From Hemileia vastatrix (taxonomy: Eukaryota; Basidiomycota; Pucciniomycetes; Pucciniales; Zaghouaniaceae): 64,000 bases of DNA. The number at the start of each line of letters is the position of its first letter. Within the stretch, counting starts at the first letter, position 1. Where the stretch lies: NCBI GenBank assembly GCA_030280995.1, contig JASXTE010000007.1:10135001-10199000 (forward strand), read 5' to 3'. Below, in pieces: positions 8,760-19,170 of this stretch. The translations under genes and the position numbers were made by a program. The notes below the pieces were generated by a model. It was not told where the DNA came from. It did not search any database and worked only from the letters and a program-made list of their open reading frames with translations.

Positions 8760-10910
8760 TTACCTATGTGCTTGTTGGTGTTAATTTTTTGTAATAAGCC
8801 AATAAGTTGCTCCCCAGAAAACTCAGAAACCCCAATTGGAGGCCCCAAACGCTCCATCTGTTCAGGCATGTGAAGTGCAAAATGATGATTTGGTTGCACT
8901 TTAGAGCCAAGGAAGAGCTTTTATATTGTTGCATTACACTTTTTATAGTGAGTTTCAAATCTGTTGATTAAATCTCTATCAGGACTTATTGAGCACACAA
9001 TATGTGTACACATTACCAAATGTCCTGTATTGTACAGAAATCGTAATTGGTTTGAGCCTTGAGGAAGATTATTGACTTCTTTCACAAAAAGTTCAAATAT
9101 TACTAAAGGTATCACATATGCAAATAAAGAGTACCATTGAGCAGCACTAAGTTTTCCATGCCTTTCTTCACCAAGATTTGGAGGAACTTTTGCCAGATTG
9201 CTAGGTAAAAATACAACTTTCATAAGAGCTTGAAATTTTTCAATGTTGCATTGAGTGAAGAGCTGTCCATCTTTACCACTTTGTAGCTACAAGTCCTCAT
9301 AATCATCACTGCTGTTATCATCATCATCATTGTCATTGGTGTCAGAGCTGGAATCAAGAACCATTATTTCTATATTACTTTCAATTTGTGCCTGTTTCAT
9401 AGCTTGTCTTAAATATTGCTTTTGGCTTCTTTTACAGGTTATATATTTTGGTTCACTCTTAAATTTCCAGTAGTGTTGCAGATGAAAATGAGGAAAACCT
9501 TCAAGCCAATTGTGCATCACGCCGAGGACAACATGATGAATTGGATCCAAGTAGCCTATTTGGTTTAGCTCAGACCATTGTATACCACTTTCCTTGAGTA
9601 ATTTGTCTCTAGTGTTTTGTGATTGTGCATCTCTTGACTTTCTTGACATAATAATAACTTCATTTTTAAGCCTCTTCCTTCCACATTCCAAGGATGGTAT
9701 TTCATTAAGTTTAGCCATGCACCATGTGCAAAACTGATTTGCAGAGTGTGAGGCAAATCCAGCAGCCTTTTTTGTCGTAAGAATATCACCAATGACACAA
9801 AGAAGTTTTACTTTAACCAGACTGATTTCAGGTCTCTGAAACGTGGGTATTACAACTCCACTTTCAAGGGTGATCAGCTCATTAACAAAGGGTTTTAGAA
9901 TATGACTTATGGTTTCTGGATCCTGGGCATCTGGTCCAGGTGTGATTCCAGCAAGACAAATGTGAGTAATTTTGTTACAAATTTCCGGTGGAAGATTTAT
10001 ACAGCTGAAGGAAATTACACCCATTTACTCAACCTTTCCAGAGTTTTTATTAACCTTTAGATTGAACCAATCAATAAAAATTGGCAGCACCAAGCTCAAC
10101 AAGCTATTTCAATCATTCCATTCTTTTTTTAAAAGCTGTACCATGCTGCACATCAGAAATGAAGCTACTGCCATCATTGACCTTTTTTTTCCTATTTTTG
10201 AATTTCCTCCTCAACATCTTCCCTACTCAGAAACCATTGAAGCCAAATTGATATTCTCTGAACAGAAAACACTGAATGAGGAACATTGTAGTCTTTCTGA
10301 ATTTTCTTTGACAATTTCAGATTTAGATTAGATAGTCCAGGATCCTTAACATGTTGAAAAGTATGTTTGAGATAAAACAATGGCTTGTTTCATGGATTTG
10401 AAGTAGGAAAAATTTTTAAGTAAAAAGAAGTGGAATGATACTATCCTGGGGATACAGAAGAAATTTTTTTTTGCAACATATCATGTTGGTGAAACTGACA
10501 GTCAAATTTGCTTTTTTTAGATTAGTTCTAGGATCAACAGGGATTTTATTGAAAACTGAGTCAGGTATTGATGCATTCTTAGAATCCTTAAGGACATTGA
10601 TAATCATTTTAGTTGTACTAATGCACTTTTCTCTACTAAGATTACAACCAATGTAAAACCAATTGCTTATCATGGATACTGCTGCTGTTTTGAATTGAAA
10701 ATAATTTGGGATTAGCTAAAAATTTTGAAAAGTGAAATTGAGAAAAAATCAACTTACAGACTGGGTTTCTAACATCATCAAGTGATATTTCACTATATTC
10801 CGAAGGCTCCTTTACTGAGGTAGATAAATTAGGAGAAAAAATCTCATCAGATGACTGATTTTGAGCTTCTCAAAATTTGGCACAATTATGTCAAGCAACA
10901 TCCTTAAGAT
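8760..10910 (-). pseudogene. Plavaka-type (Tnp2-like) DNA transposase remnant
   Basis: The best-preserved block is an open frame at 9287-10024 (245 residues) with the family-like stretches NLPPEICNKITHICLAGI, TPGPDA, GFASHSANQFCTWC and DPIHHVVLGVMHNWLEGF. Further blocks on the same strand continue both ways. At 8921-9223 there is GKLSAAQWYSLFAY. At 10416-10673 a more N-terminal part with LLYPQDSIIPLLF appears, and near 10900 cysteine-containing residues of a probable N-terminal zinc region. Stops and frame changes separate the blocks, so the gene is dead. This transposase type is common in Basidiomycota. I did not find its terminal inverted repeats. The product would move a cut-and-paste DNA transposon. 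Confidence 0.75.
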
Positions 10911-11244
10911 GATGTTTATTTAGGGTAGCCGCAGTTACAAACTTTCTGCATTGCTCTTGGCCCTTATAATTGAGACTAATGTGTTGGATACAAATAGAGC
11001 ACTGACACATATTCAAGGGCAGAAAATACTATTGATACTTAAAATAAGTTGAAAAAGTAATATAAATAGAGCCTTGAAGGATGACAAGAAGTAAAGTCAA
11101 GATGAGAAAATATGAGAGAGCAAGAAAAAATTGGCTATGAGAAAAAATTGTTGCTCAACTCAACAGTTGTCACTTCAGTAGAATTACTTGCTGCTTATGT
11201 TGTAGCAGAAAAGCTTTATGTCTGTCACGTGATGCTACGCACAT

Positions 11245-12191
11245 TGTAGAAAATCCTATAGTACTAGCTATAGGCCTTGACCAAGGGAGTTGGAGAAAAA
11301 CTAGAGAGAAAATCCCCTGTCCCTTTAGAAAAATAAGTGAGATTGACCTTTTGCAGCAAATTGGATATCTGTTTGCTAGACCCTCTAATTAAACACACTT
11401 GACCCCTTTAAAAGTGAAGATAATAGTCCCAGACAGACTACCAGAAAGAGTTGAAATGAACAGTAATATATTCCAACAAAACACAATCCAATGAGACAGT
11501 GAGAAACAGAGAGGCAATGAGTAAAGAGATAAGATGATTCCCTGAAAATCTTCCCACACACGCATCATACAGCCAGCGCACAGACCACCCTGACCAATTC
11601 CCCAGCCAAAATCCAGCTTCCCCAGCCTTTTTCATGCATAAAAGTGCATTTTAGCGCCTCCCCAGTGCCCAGGCGGCCAGGCCCCTTGGAGGAGGCTCCT
11701 CTTAGGAGTGGGCAGGCCGCTTGGGGGAAGGCAGGCCGCTTCTAGGCCCTAAAACACCCATACAACCCATAAAAACCCTAAAAAACCCTAAAAACCCATA
11801 ACTTCACTAATAAACAAGATAAACACACATAAGACATACCAAAATGAAAAGAAAATGAAGGAAAATAAGCTGAAACATAATAAGTGACCCTAGCTTAAGC
11901 CTACATAAGCACCACTAAGCAATAAACATCCGATAAATACCAATAACAACACCATAACTACCCTATAAAGCAAGGTAACCACCCATAAGGGATACCAAAA
12001 TGAAGAGAAAAGAAAGGACATTAAGCTGAGACATAATAAGTGACCCTAGCTTAAGCCTCCATAAACACTACTATATATCACCTAAAGATGAAAAAAAATC
12101 CACTAATAACACCATAACCCCAATAACACCCTACATACCAAATACCCCCAAAAATGCACTCCAAAGGCCTACCCAGGTTTGGATCACCACA
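11245..12191 (-). mobile_element. 3' LTR of gag-only element
   Basis: 947 bp, nearly identical to 17427-18373. On the plus strand it starts TGTAGAAAATCC and ends GATCACCACA. It includes a GC-rich stretch near 11670-11745 and a partial internal duplication sharing GTGACCCTAGCTTAAGCC. Confidence 0.9.
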
Positions 12192-12201
12192 TCCTCCCTC
12201 C
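12192..12201 (-). promoter_or_regulatory. Polypurine tract of gag-only element
   Basis: TCCTCCCTCC on the plus strand, GGAGGGAGGA in element sense, directly next to the LTR and identical to B1 and B2. A short stretch beyond it (to about 12330) is a diverged remnant of the X1 region. Confidence 0.8.
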
Positions 12202-12514
12202 AATCAAGAATGTCCCCATTCTTCCTTTTACAACAGCCATGTTTGAACACCTCTCCAGAATCCTTACAAACAGCCCATTTCTCTCTTCCACCAGATCCTA
12301 TTCCATCCTAAGTGAACTTCTGAACCAGCAATCCAAGTTACTTCTTTAAAACTTCTCTTGCACCATGCCTTTAAATTAAATCTATCTCTTTGAAAATAAT
12401 CTCTTTCTTCTGTTCCTGAATTCCAACTCTGGCTGTAACAGCCTCCAACAATGAAAAGTGATATCCAGTTGACAAGTCTTCCGGACTATAACCTTCTACC
12501 AGCATAAAAATTTC

Positions 12515-13230
12515 CTCATTTTATAGTCTTGGGGGACTCACAACCCTCAGTTTAAAGTCTTGGGGGACTAAAAGCCCTCAGTTTAAAGTCTTGGGGGACT
12601 AACAGCCCTCAGTTTATTGTCTTGGGGGACTCCAAAAATCCTCAGTTTATAGTCTTGGGGGACTGAAAAAACCTGAATCACAGAACCCAGAACCAGAGAT
12701 CAACCAGAAAAAGATCTAGAGAAGTAACTAACTTTCTGGGGTAACTGTATATAGAGCTTCCAGCCCATCAGTCACCCCCAAACTTGCCTTTACAAAATTC
12801 ATAATTTCCCTCTTGGATCCTTCTGCCTTTACACTTCCACATCACACTGCCTCCCATTCCTCACTTTATAGTCTTGGGGGACTTACCATCAATAATCCTC
12901 AGTTTAAAGTCTTGGGGGAATAACAAAGTGTTCAGTTTAAAGTCTTGACGGACTACTTCTTGACAAAATCTTGAAACCAGCCAGTTTAAAGTCTTGGAGG
13001 ACTACTAGATCCACAGTAGTAAAATTAAATTCTTGAATAAATCTTTAACAACCAGCCAGTTTTAAGTCTTGGAGGACTAACAGAATTTTCAGTTTAAAGT
13101 CTTGATGGACATCAAAAAATCTTGAGCCCGTAAATAAAAGATCAGTTTAAAGTCTTGAAGGACTTTCCAGAAAAAAAAATCTTGAAGATATATCCCATAA
13201 TTAAAAAAAATTCAGCTTGAAGTCTTGAAG
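12515..13230 (-). repeat. Dispersed ACTTTAAACTG repeats (gag-only element)
   Basis: At least thirteen copies of the B-type unit. The first five form a near-tandem run at about 12515-12665; the rest are spaced 40-80 bp apart with drifting ends. Further single copies occur near 13727, 15172 and 15472. Confidence 0.85.
12738..12779 (-). other. Hairpin H1 in gag-only element, copy 1
   Basis: In element sense GGGGTGACTG pairs with CAGTTACCCC through one G-T wobble. Confidence 0.6.
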
Positions 13231-13338
13231 ACCCTTCCAGAAAAAAAAATCTTGAAGATATATCCCATAAATCCCCAAACCAAAAACCATCAAAGCCAAA
13301 ACATTTAACCTCCTTTAACAAATAAAACAAAATAAAAT

Positions 13339-13408
13339 GGTATCCCCCAGCCAATTGATGAGCTGATCCCCTGATACCTTACCCACATCCAAGTGCACCT
13401 TGATGTGG
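13339..13408 (-). other. Double hairpin H2 in gag-only element
   Basis: Both stems are intact (CCACATC/GATGTGG and GGTATC/GATACC), with the invariant loop TCATCAATTG. Only one H2 copy is kept here, against two in B1 and B2. Confidence 0.65.
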
Positions 13409-13628
13409 TCACTCCTAAAAAAAATTTAATTTTTTAATTTTTATTTTGACTCCTTCTCTTCTACCAAAAACATTGCCAGAGCCCTATGTTGAGCCTTTGA
13501 ACAAACATAGCCTCCATAAAAAATTAAAAGAAAAAAAAGAGAAAAAAAGAAAAAAATCTTGAATCCACCACTTTCACAGCCAACACCCTATAACCACATA
13601 GCAAAGCCAGCTCCAGGTCAACAGAAGA

Positions 13629-13684
13629 GATCACTGGGTGGGCTCCCTCCAATAATTAAAAATGATGGGAGACCACCAGTGATC
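13629..13684 (-). other. Hairpin H3 in gag-only element
   Basis: GATCACT/AGTGATC outer stem and CTCCC/GGGAG inner stem are kept; the loop differs from the B1 copy. Confidence 0.6.
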
Positions 13685-13820
13685 CACCACCAATCCAAAA
13701 GCACCAAAAGACATCCAAGGCAATCCAGTTTAAAGTCATAGAGGACTAAAAACCTGAATCACAAAAAAAACAACACTATAATTCAACTAGAAAAAAACCA
13801 AAGGCTTGAAACAGACATTC

Positions 13821-14997
13821 TGTCAGTACAGTCTAGTATATAAGTATGATATAATAGTGTTATTTTATGGTCCTACTACTTATTAATAAATGATTTAGTG
13901 ATTAAACCTCAGGGGAAGACTAATAGAATAGTTATACTCAAATAAAACTCACAATACTTGGATTTAAATGCGTGCTAGTGGTGGAAAATAGAAGAATAAA
14001 ATATAGTTATAGCTTTTATAAAGATAGTATCAATTTATAAGGGCTTTATAATATATTTCTGAATGTTAATAATTTTAGTGTAATGTTTGTTTGAAGTTTA
14101 GTAATTGAATGATGATAATAAACCGTCAAAATCCCTCCTTACTTATACCCAAATCCACTGGAGTGCACAGACATTCAATCCAGATGATGTCACTGCTATC
14201 CCCGGCAATTACAGCACTGTGAGGGCCCATCACCTCCCCATGGCGTCCACTTCAAGCAGTTTCAACACCCAGACCTCCAGTAAGGACCCTCCATCACTAT
14301 TAATAATAACACAGAGTCATACCATAAATAGAAAACCCAGATAAAAGCGGATACCATAAAGAAACAGGTAAAATAAATTATCAAAAAGAGATTTAATGAA
14401 ACTAAAAGCATATAAATGAAACAAATAAAATGTCCAAGCCCCCAATAACATCCCCAAGCATCCACATTAACCCAAAAACATCTTTCCAACCCATAAATCC
14501 GTGAATAACCATCCAAGGAAGTAATTTTAGTTGTTCAAACTGGGTGTATGCGCCTGATATAGGTGTCTATGCTTCTGTAGGCGTTGTGAGTCCACTGATT
14601 TCGTCCATATGACCTAAAATAAGCAGAAAAACAAAGGTTATAGGCTATTAAGGGGCTAAAACCCACTTATATACCTAAATATACATAATATACTGCATAT
14701 TTCACTGAATATGAGATTTATGTATACATATAAGCTTATGTATGTCAATAATTACTTCATATCACTTAAGATAAGTATATTATGACTCCATTAACACCTT
14801 AATAAGTATTATTAGGCCATGGATAAGCTATTTAAACTATTATAAATTATATAATAGAATAATAATTATATATATATATAATAAAATAATATATATTATT
14901 ATTTTAACCTTAATTTTAAGATATAAGCTTAATCTAGTTAAGGTTATCTTATTTTAAGCATAAGAAATACTCAGTCCTAAGGATCTTTAGGCTGACG
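13821..14997 (-). mobile_element. Solo LTR C1
   Basis: 1177 bp, starting TGTCAGTACAG and ending GGCTGACG, flanked by the exact duplication CATTC (13816-13820 and 14998-15002). The final base is G instead of A. A second copy of the same length lies at 58721-59897. Strand is inferred from similarity of its ends to the LTRs of A. Open frames inside are not convincing genes. Confidence 0.9.
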
Positions 14998-15003
14998 CAT
15001 TCT

Positions 15004-15046
15004 GGGGTAACTGTTCTACAGAGCAGCCAGCTCATCAGTTACCCCC
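15004..15046 (-). other. Hairpin H1 in gag-only element, copy 2
   Basis: In element sense GGGGTAACTG pairs perfectly with CAGTTACCCC. It lies just beyond the C1 target duplication. Confidence 0.6.
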
Positions 15047-15269
15047 ACACTTGCCAAAATAAAATCTAGAAGCCCCCCCTGGGTACCTTCTAACAAAAAC
15101 ACAACATCCAACAAAATTAAACAAAACCAATAAACATGAGGGGTACAGCACTTGAAGACCAAAAGAATTTCCAGTTTAAAGTCACGGTGGACTAAAAACC
15201 TGTTAAAGAAAAAAAAACCAATACTAGAATTCAACAAAATTAAGAGAAGGGGTTGGAAACAGACAATCT

Positions 15270-15311
15270 GGGGTAGCTGTTGATAGAGCAGCCAGCCCAT
15301 CAGTCACCCCC
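15270..15311 (-). other. Hairpin H1 in gag-only element, copy 3
   Basis: Same unit; the stem has one mismatch and one wobble (GGGGTGACTG with CAGCTACCCC). Confidence 0.5.
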
Positions 15312-15607
15312 ACACTTGCCAAAATAAAATCTAGAAGCCCCACCCCTGGGTACCTTCTAACAAAAAGAATTTTCCAACACAAATCTTCTCCTGTAAAAAA
15401 CCAAAACCATTAAAAAAACCATTAAAATTCTTTAAAGCCAAAAAAATCCAATTTAGAAATAAAATTTTGCAGTTTAAGCTCATGCTGGAGGTGAAATAAA
15501 ACCAATAATCTTCATTTTTATCTTCATTTTCTTTTAAATAAAATACCCATCTTCACTTGTATTTTTCTTTTCTTCCATCTTCATTATACTAAGATTTTTT
15601 TTTTTTT

Positions 15608-15662
15608 CATTACGGGCGGGCCGCCCAACCTTGGAGATGCCGCCTGAAGCGGCCCGGCCTCC
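15608..15662. repeat. GC-rich module after gag
   Basis: CGGGCGGGCCGCCC and GAAGCGGCCCGGCC in an AT-rich setting, a near match to the module inside the B LTRs. Confidence 0.6.
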
Positions 15663-15804
15663 CTTTTTTATATAGAGACTTGAACCAGAGAGACTGAAAA
15701 TAATTGGACAAAACAAAACAAAAAAAAAATCCTGACCAAATACATAGAGGCCAAATTAAGCAAAACCAAAACAAATTAAGTAGTTTATCCTCATTTTGGA
15801 GGAA

Positions 15805-17187
15805 TCAGATTCTTGAAATCCCAAGGTTTAAACCAATAAGTTTGCCCCTAGGGCTTGAACCCCCTAAGCTCCTCTTCCAATTCTGATATCCCAGAATCAC
15901 ACCTCCAAACAAAACTTCCATCCTCCTCCATATACTGAGTCTACCATAGTTCACATTACCAGAATCCATAAATTCTCCACCCTGTGAAACATCTGGAACC
16001 TCCACCACATCTTTAAAATCAACCTCCATACCAGTGACATCCAAAACATCACAATTTTCCCCTTCCCTACAGGAATCTTGCTTAGAATCTGCAAAATCCT
16101 CCAGAATAACATCAATAACATCAAAATAAAAATCCTCCTCCAAGAAGAGACCTTCTGATCTTGAGGGAACCACCTGAAAATAATCTTCCTCTATGAGAAA
16201 AAGATCCAAGACAGAATCTTTCTGTCCATCCAAATATTCAACTGATACATCCTCCTCCAATAAGCCATTATCTGAACTTGAGAAAGAAAAATAATCATCC
16301 CTCAACAACCATTCATCCACAACAGATTCCTTCTCAATATCCAAAAATCCTTCTTCATGACCAGACAAGTCCTCCTTTCCACATAATTCACCCAAACTTG
16401 AGGAAATACACTGTTCCTCCAGTGTGTACATTTCCAAAAAATCCAGTGAAGCACATTTCTGAGATTCCATGGCATCCTTTGGAAAAGAAAAATCAGTTTC
16501 ACAAACATCATCAGAGTCCCCATCTTCCAAGATTGATGGCTCCAACACCTCTCCAGAAACTGAATTTTCCACCACAGTCTCCTGAACCTCTACATCCAAC
16601 AGGATTTCCTCTCCAGATTCCACATCAGTATCCATCATACCATCCAAATATTTCAAAATAACCTCCTTCAGAATAGCCATACCAGGAATCCTATTTTCCC
16701 CATTTGGAAGAGTCTTCATCAAGTCAGCTTTGAAAAGAATCTCCAAAACCTCCACCTTTACATTCCTACCCATAGCACTCCAAAATACATACTTGGCCCC
16801 ATCTTCATGTGGTAATATATCATTATATACCAGATAATCCAGAGCCTCCCCAAACTCCTCCATAAATTCCCCATACTGAGAAAAAGATGTTACACCACCT
16901 TTCAATTCCCACTTCCTAGCAATCCCATGAAGATCCACCATTGGGAAAGTAGTGGGCCACCTTTTAACCATTTCAATCTTCAACTTTCCCCAGTCCTGAC
17001 TCCTATATCCTGCCATACCAGAAACTTCCTTCTCCACCTCCCTATTACCAATGAAAAAGATTACTTGCCTAACCATGTCCAACAGTGAGGCCCCATAAAT
17101 CTCAGCAGAAACTTCAAACCTATCCAAAAACCCCTTTGCATCCTCCCCCAAAAACCTTGAACCATCCCAAGACTGAATCCTAACCAT
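15805..17187 (-). CDS. Gag of the non-autonomous element (460 aa)
   Basis: A single open frame starting at ATG 17187, about 220 bp after the primer site. The N-terminal part (about residues 1-200: FLDRFEVSAEIYGASLLDM, YRSQDWGKLKIEMVKRW, FSQYGEFMEEF) aligns with the gag remnants of M1 and M2, the capsid-like region that builds the particle. The second half is very acidic (runs of D/E with aromatic residues). It has no zinc knuckle, unlike M2, where one is recognisable. The protein may co-assemble with Gag of an autonomous partner; that is inference. Integrity of a 460-codon frame in a pol-less element suggests recent selection or recent insertion. Confidence 0.8.
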   Translation of the reverse strand: MVRIQSWDGSRFLGEDAKGFLDRFEVSAEIYGASLLDMVRQVIFFIGNREVEKEVSGMAGYRSQDWGKLKIEMVKRWPTTFPMVDLHGIARKWELKGGVTSFSQYGEFMEEFGEALDYLVYNDILPHEDGAKYVFWSAMGRNVKVEVLEILFKADLMKTLPNGENRIPGMAILKEVILKYLDGMMDTDVESGEEILLDVEVQETVVENSVSGEVLEPSILEDGDSDDVCETDFSFPKDAMESQKCASLDFLEMYTLEEQCISSSLGELCGKEDLSGHEEGFLDIEKESVVDEWLLRDDYFSFSSSDNGLLEEDVSVEYLDGQKDSVLDLFLIEEDYFQVVPSRSEGLFLEEDFYFDVIDVILEDFADSKQDSCREGENCDVLDVTGMEVDFKDVVEVPDVSQGGEFMDSGNVNYGRLSIWRRMEVLFGGVILGYQNWKRSLGGSSPRGKLIGLNLGISRI

Positions 17188-17405
17188 CCTAGAAACTCCC
17201 AGTTACAGCCTCCAATCTCCACCAAAGATAGCCAAAGTCCCCCCCAGTAGCCTTACAGACCTAGGAGGGACCAAAACCAACAGAAAAGAAGACCACTAGA
17301 CCAACCACAAAGAGATATAGCACCAAATTCAAAATCCACCAAAGGAGATCCACCAAAGAGAGAAGCCTAGATCAACAGAGATTCCAAAAAGCCAACAGAT
17401 TCGTA

Positions 17406-17422
17406 CCCCACGTTGGGTGCCA
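17406..17422 (-). promoter_or_regulatory. Primer-binding site, tRNA-Lys type
   Basis: In element sense TGGCACCCAACGTGGGG, 4 nt inside the 5' LTR. It differs by one base from the known retroviral site for tRNA-Lys1,2. Similar sites follow the LTRs of M1 and M2. Confidence 0.75.
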
Positions 17423-17426
17423 GAAA

Positions 17427-18373
17427 TGTAGACAATCCTATAGTACTAGCTATAGGCCTTGACCAAGGGAGTTGGAGAAAAACTAGAGAGAAAATCCCCT
17501 GTCCCTTTAGAAAAATAAGTGAGATTGACCTGTTGCAGCAAATTGGAGATCTGTTTGCTAGACCCTCTAATTAAACACACTTGACCCCTTTAAAAGTGAA
17601 GATAATAGTCCCAGACAGACTACCAGAAAGAGTTGAAATGAACAGTAATATATTCCAACAAAACACAATCCAATGAGACAGTGAGGAACAGAGAGGCAAT
17701 GAGTAAAGAGATAAGATGATTCCCTGAAAATCTTCCCACACACGCATCATACAGCCAGCGCACAGACCACCCTGACCAATTCCCCAGCCAAAATCCAGCT
17801 TCCCTAGCCTTTTTCATGCATAAAAGTGCATTTTAGCGCCTCCCCAGTTCCCAGGCGGCCAGGCCCCTTGGAGGAGGCTCCTCTTAGGAGTGGGCAGGCC
17901 GCTTGGGGGCAGGCTGGCCGCTTCTAGGCCCTAAAACACCCATACAACCCATAAAAACCCTAAAAAACCCTAAAAACCCATAACTTCACTAATAAACAAG
18001 ATAAACACACATAATACATACCAAAATGAAAAGAAAATGAAGTACAATAATCTGACACATAATAAGTGACCCTAGCTTAAGCCTACATAAGCACCACTAA
18101 GCAATAAACATCCGATAAATACCAATAACAACACCATAACTACCCTATAAAGCAAGGTAACCACCCATAAGGGATACCAAAATGAAGAGAAAAGAAAGGA
18201 CATTAAGCTGAGACATAATAAGTGACCCTAGCTTAAGCCTCCATAAACACTACTATATATCACCTAAAGATGAAAAAAAATCCACTAATAACACCATAAC
18301 CCCAATAACACCCTACATACCAAATACCCCCAAAAATGCACTCCAAAGGCCTACCCAGGTTTGGATCACCACA
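17427..18373 (-). mobile_element. 5' LTR of gag-only element
   Basis: 947 bp, the pair of 11245-12191 with only scattered differences, so the insertion is fairly recent. Confidence 0.9.
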
Positions 18374-19165
18374 ATGTCACATCAGAGAGATGCAACACCA
18401 GTTTTCCTGCAGTGTCAGTTACCTTGACTTTTGTGTTTCAGGTTCAAATCCTTGCCACCTCACCCCTTTTCAACCACACACCCTCTTCGTCCATAGTTGG
18501 CACCCTTGTTTTAATGCTGGTGTCAATGTCTCTTTCTCCAAACAATATATCCACTCTCCATCAGAGACCTATGGTGTATGGACATGTGTGTGAAAGCTAA
18601 AGAAGCCACCCCACTTTTTAAAATCCCTGTCCATCAAACTGTGACCCCTCAAGGATTACCCTCCCCCCTATGGCAACCCCATCAGTGTCCTCAAAGGCAC
18701 ATAGCTCCCCCTGCAATCCTGTTAATTGCCCAGACAACTTACCCACTACATTCATTACTCCTCACATGTATCTAGCCTATTAGTTTACAATGCATTCATG
18801 CCCCTAGCTGTGTGAGATTGTAAGAAATAAAAAAAGGTGTCCTGTTCTCATTTCAGATATTTATGTTCTGGGTAAAAACTTGTCACGTGAACATGTCAAG
18901 TGTCACTTTCTCATAATGAAACATGAAAGGGTGCAGGATCCCATGTCATGTATGATTGAGAGACTTCATGTCATGCTTTCCATGAGGGGACATTACAACC
19001 CAAAACACAAATGTAACACAACTTTTCCTCACATGTCAAAAAATAAGCTAATCATTCCATAATTACATCATACTAATGTAGCAGATGGGTATTCTCACTG
19101 TGCACCAAGTAAGATATCCCTAATGGTGTGGGGGGTGTCAAGGTTAGTAAATTTGCCATGACAAA
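18374..19165. other. Interval between elements, no gene recognised
   Basis: Short frames only. This DNA was continuous with 28347 onward before element A inserted. GGTTCAAATCC near 18443 resembles a Pol III B box, but no tRNA fold is visible. Confidence 0.4.
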
Positions 19166-19170
19166 CCCAC

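Larger units (their letters stand above)
11245..18373 (-). mobile_element. Gag-only non-autonomous LTR element related to B
   Basis: Two 947-bp LTRs bound an internal region with a tRNA-Lys-type primer site, an intact gag gene and a polypurine tract, but no protease, RT, RNase H or integrase. Termini (TGTGGT and TCTACA), primer site and polypurine tract match the B type, so its proteins were presumably supplied by a B-like element. The internal region keeps H1, H2 and H3 hairpins and the ACTTTAAACTG repeats but has no intact X1 or X2. Solo LTR C1 interrupts it. The 5-bp flanks (CACAT and ATGTC) do not match, so no target duplication is visible. Confidence 0.85.

Noticed and set aside
12515..12665. 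Five closely spaced repeats resembling a short CRISPR array
   Set aside because: The unit is degenerate, spacing is irregular, it lies in a eukaryotic LTR element and related units are scattered elsewhere singly.
14105..14516. Open frames inside solo LTR C1 and the similar one in C2
   Set aside because: They do not correspond well between C1 and C2 beyond general LTR similarity, and no domain is visible.
18430..18460. GGTTCAAATCC, a Pol III B-box match suggesting a tRNA or SINE
   Set aside because: No matching A box, acceptor stem or anticodon arm at the right distances.
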